Assembly: GCF_008831285.2 (NCBI RefSeq)
Contig: NC_045138.2
Span: 17,331,934 to 17,395,933 of the forward strand
Direction of reading: 5' to 3'
DNA from: Nymphaea colorata
Lineage: Eukaryota > Streptophyta > Magnoliopsida > Nymphaeales > Nymphaeaceae
Length of the DNA: 64,000 bases
The translations under genes and the position numbers were made by a program. A model generated the notes under the pieces. It saw only the letters and a program-made list of their open reading frames with translations. It did no database searches and was not told where the DNA came from. This document shows, in pieces, positions 60,985-64,000 of the stretch (the stretch's first letter is position 1; each line of letters begins with the position of its first letter).

Positions 60985-61454
60985 ATGGCGCCTAAAGATA
61001 AGAGAGTAGCATTACTGGAAGCATTAAATGGTCGCCTTCGGAACCGGGCAGTCAAATTGGGGATAGAAGAGAAAACTGTAACTAGTTTTCATGCTAACCA
61101 TTTTGTACATTACATTTTTTTATCATTGAATACGTAGTAATGTTTTTCATTTTTTCCAGCCAACCATTATGGGGATAACAGAAGATGGAGACCAAATCGT
61201 AAGGGTATTGAGCAACGATGAGCTGGAGACATGCATTATTATCGGGCGTCATAGTCCGTATGTGTTATTGGTTTTTGTTTTCATATGATCATTGGCTTTT
61301 AATTATCTATCTGTTGGTTCTTTTCACCTTTGATCTTTTTTTTCTTAGGTTTTCGTCTTTTTGCCTGCGGATTCCTGCAAACCTACAAGTTCTTAAACGA
61401 AGGGCTGAAGCAGCTGGTTTTAAAGTGGAGGTGGAGCCTTTGAAGAAACTTTAA
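60985..61454 (+). CDS. Small three-exon gene 2, paralogue of gene 1, 98 residues
   Basis: Exons 60985–61077, 61160–61257 and 61349–61454 join in phase, with the same phases as gene 1. The protein starts MAPKDKR and has a basic 31-residue first exon. Exon 2 gives GITEDGDQIVRVLSNDELET, and exon 3 gives FCLRIPANLQVLK, RAEAAGFKVEVEP and then LKKL before the stop. Relative to gene 1, exon 3 is nearly identical from FCLRIPANL onward and exon 2 is clearly alignable. Exon 1 shares little beyond MAPK and a short R-x-R word and is 33 nt shorter. No family is recognised. Both members remain open and correctly spliced in the model, which argues for selection on the C-terminal part. Confidence 0.65.
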
Positions 61455-61640
61455 TGACGCTTTCTTCTTTTTCTTAAGTTCAGTTCAGGGTTCTGTAATA
61501 ATGAAGACCAGACGATCTTTGCACTCTTTATGCATGCATGTGTGATTTTACAATCAGATCTGCTTTCTGTTTACTTTATACGATTTCCCAGGTACTGTGC
61601 TTTGGAAGTTCAAGTGTGAGTCTGTGACTTAATATAATAT

Positions 61641-62199
61641 CGTTGTCAAATGACGCCACAACTTTTTTTCTTTTGCCGGTTCTTCACCTTTTAGATTAGT
61701 TCCGTTTTTATCTTTTCTTAGATCAGAGTCATAATGAATCCACATCTGTAAATTTGAAAAAACAACATTCCATGAGCTTGTGTTTACATGAAAACAGGTA
61801 AATTAAGACTCCGAATACGAGCAAGAGTAGGATGTTGCTTTGGATGACAGATCCAGATAAATAGATCTAGATCTTTTCATATGATCCAGACAAAGCTCTC
61901 GTTTTCTACATGGTGCAAAATCCTCGGGTCTTTAAATCTTCCCAACGACCTGCAAAGTTTACAACTTCAAAGTTTGGCAGCATGAAAATCGTGTTTTCAC
62001 TTGCCTAAACGGCCCACTCACCAAGTTAAGAAAACGAAAACAATATTGCTAGTCCATTGGGAACCAAATTAATTGGATCAGTCAATATAGTATGACTGGT
62101 GAGAGTCAATAAACAATCGGTCAGATTATTCTGAATTATTTATAGTATTTTATATGTTAATCTTCTACGATATCAACACTCGAATTCTACATAAGCCTG
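61641..62199. other. Intergenic DNA right of small gene 2
   Basis: AT-rich, nothing recognised. Confidence 0.4.
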
Positions 62200-62400
62200 T
62201 TATGTATTTTGAAACTTAGTAGTTTGTTTAACTCAAAACTGGCTCCAAATGTGTGCTTCATTGAATGGTGGGGACATTCAATATTAAATTCACATTACAT
62301 TGATGAACAATACAATTTATTTTAGTATAATTATTTATGAAACATTTGGGCTACAATTTCATCTTGTCGCTACACTGCCAACTAACAAATTAACAACCAT

Positions 62401-62436
<36 letters not shown>

Positions 62437-62790
62437 GCCTGAGCAGCTGGGGTGTATAGTAATGAAAATTCAGTCTTTCTGCATTGCAGGTAATTCTGCT
62501 AATCCAATCTGTTTTAAAAGTGTTTGAAACATTCAAACTCAAAAAATTGTATCTGTAGTTGAAGCAAAGCGAGACGCAAAATAAATTTAAAATTCCACCC
62601 CATCATCAATATCTGTGTACTTTATTTACCTTCTTTTGGTTTATCCCAATGCAATATTGAACTTTTCTGTTATCATTACTGAGTATACAAAATTATACAA
62701 AATAATGAAATTAAGTTTGCGAAAGGGGGATGGTTTCTGTCACAGTATTCCCAGCTTAAATTAGTAACTAATTGACAATACCATGTTTCT
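62200..62790 (+). repeat. Third, gene-less copy of the D upstream flank
   Basis: It matches about 40510–41060 and 60320–60640: CCAACTAACAAATTAACAA, ATCCAATCTGTTTTAAAAGTG, TTGAAGCAAAGCGAGACGCA, TTTATCCCAATGCAATATT, GAAATTAAGTTTGCG and CAGCTTAAATTAGTAACTAATTGACAA. An AT microsatellite (62404–62433) interrupts it. No TATA box or exon of the small gene follows. Confidence 0.75.
62404..62433. repeat. (AT)n microsatellite, about 30 bp
   Basis: Pure AT alternation within the third D flank copy. Confidence 0.95.
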
Positions 62791-63321
62791 AATGAATGAA
62801 GCAATCCATAAGATCGTTTGGCAAACAGAACATTTTGTGGGTGTTTTGTGAACCTAACACAAAATTTAGGACAAATTCATGGACACTTAGCTTTAATGTT
62901 GCATGAATCTACACTAATCTTTGATGAAGATTGGTAGAACAGTCACGTGGTGTTCCAACTTCCAAATAGCCTCTTAGGGTTCCATCTTAAGTGGATTCAA
63001 AGGGTTTTAACTTGTGTCTATAAATTCTTAGGCTTATGGACTATCAAAAGTCAGGGTAAAGGGTCTCGTGTTTGAAAGGGACTCATTTGGGGGGATGGCA
63101 ATGGGTTCAAGATAGAGTTGTCTGCAAGCTTGGCAATGGGATTTCCTTGAATGAAAACCCAAACTCTCCATGGATTTGGATTTGAAGCGCTAAAGTCAAA
63201 ATTGGTTAATCCACATTGCCTTCTCTAACTCGTTTGTGAAGATTGAGTAATCCAGACACTAATGTTTTAAAGGATTTAGCCTTTTTTATTTCCATGTCTT
63301 ATAAAGCAACAGAGTTTGTAT

Positions 63322-63362
<41 letters not shown>

Positions 63363-64000
63363 CTACGGTTGATAAAATGAGGCATTTGTTTGAGGTTATC
63401 CCGGACAAACAAACCGGAGGAAGAAAAAAAAGATTTGACTTGATTTTTCTTTTTTGGTTTTGATTCGAACACGTAGAAAAAGCATTTTCCTTTCTTGAGG
63501 CAATGAGTATGGAGGATGGAGCAGGGGTGGTGGGCATGATCGGATTAAATTGAGTTTTGGCCGTGAAGAAAAACAGCACACGATTTTGGGGTTCACTTTT
63601 AGTACATGCCTGTTACTTGTTACTAACCATGAATATGCACCTTCTCCCTTCCCCTTTAAGAGCATTTCAAATTCAGCTTCTCTTTCCTTGCATTCTTTTC
63701 TTCTCTCTTCACATTCACATTCTTCGATGCCAGCTGTTGACTAGTTTATTTTGTCGCTCTTTGATTGTTGGCTTTTTGCAGTTTATTTTGTATTCCTTTT
63801 ATTTTTTAGCTCCTTTGTCATAATTTTTGTGATTGAATTTTTCATTTTATCGGTTGTATGTGCACATATAAATAAAAAGTACAGCATGTAAGCCAAAGAC
63901 AAAGTGAGGAGTCAAATGCTGTTTGTTGAGATCGGAGACCGATTGAAATTCACTTATCATTCAAGTGTGCAGCCGATTCCCCCAATGCAACTGATAGATA
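62791..64000. other. Intergenic DNA at the right edge
   Basis: It contains an uninterrupted run of about 40 T at 63323–63362. Overlapping ORFs around 63286–63823 are made by the T run and low-complexity sequence. No gene is supported. Confidence 0.45.

Larger units (their letters stand above)
59469..61640 (+). repeat. Dispersed segmental duplication D, copy 2 (carries small gene 2)
   Basis: Parallel to 39821–42180. The R1 repeat occupies 59469–59830. AT-rich modules follow (for example ACAAATTGACAAT, GTTAAATATGTGAATAC, ATCTAATTAAGTTT, TTAGTAACGAGTCGACAAAAAG), then the promoter, gene and 3' UTR. Substitution and indel differences from copy 1 are frequent in the flanks and fewer over exons 2–3. 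Confidence 0.85.

Noticed and set aside
63286-63823. Overlapping ORFs in four frames at the right edge
   Set aside because: Created by the poly-T run and low-complexity DNA; no supported gene.

Overview
The window is nuclear DNA of a flowering plant. The genes have GT–AG introns, the background is AT-rich, and the recognisable proteins are plant families: barwin/PR-4, an FBL17-type F-box protein, a pollen Ole e 1-like protein and a plant P-loop uridine-kinase-like protein. I cannot name the species from sequence alone.

Layout. (1) Positions 1 to about 17,520 are a tandem array of near-identical 5.48 kb units. Each unit carries one two-exon barwin (PR-4) gene of 143 residues. Three full units and a partial fourth are visible, and the array runs off the left edge. 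Each unit also holds an older, gene-less copy of the PR-4 promoter, so the unit is itself the product of an earlier duplication. A decayed PR-4 exon follows at 19.1–19.4 kb, past a MITE-like element and a fossil Ty1/copia fragment. (2) 19,566–24,621, minus strand: a 12-exon P-loop kinase of the uridine kinase/phosphoribulokinase type, 296 residues in my spliced model. (3) 24.6–29.9 kb: gene-poor, repeat-derived DNA. (4) 30,052–34,774, plus strand: an 11-exon orthologue of the cell-cycle F-box gene FBL17, 583 residues in the model. (5) 37,443–38,007, minus strand: a secreted pollen Ole e 1-domain protein, 157 residues. (6) 41,501–41,988 and 60,985–61,454, plus strand: two paralogous three-exon genes (105 and 98 residues) of a family I do not recognise, inside a roughly 2 kb dispersed duplication. 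A gene-less third copy of the flank lies at 62.2–62.8 kb. (7) 44.0–46.8 kb: a minisatellite, a 503-bp GC-rich tandem duplication resembling a duplicated promoter/first exon, and a probable coding exon of an unidentified gene. (8) 46.9–55.85 kb: a long tandem array of an 880-bp monomer with two monomer types and a recurring internal palindromic motif. (9) 55.9–64 kb: intergenic DNA with microsatellites, interrupted by the second small gene.

The genes do not form one pathway. The array is a local, very recent defence-gene amplification; the kinase, FBL17 and Ole e 1 genes are ordinary single-copy neighbours. The least explained items are the small paralogous gene pair with its fast-changing first exon, and the 880-bp array. 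All splice models come from reading conserved protein continuity and GT/AG sites by eye; no alignment or database search was run.
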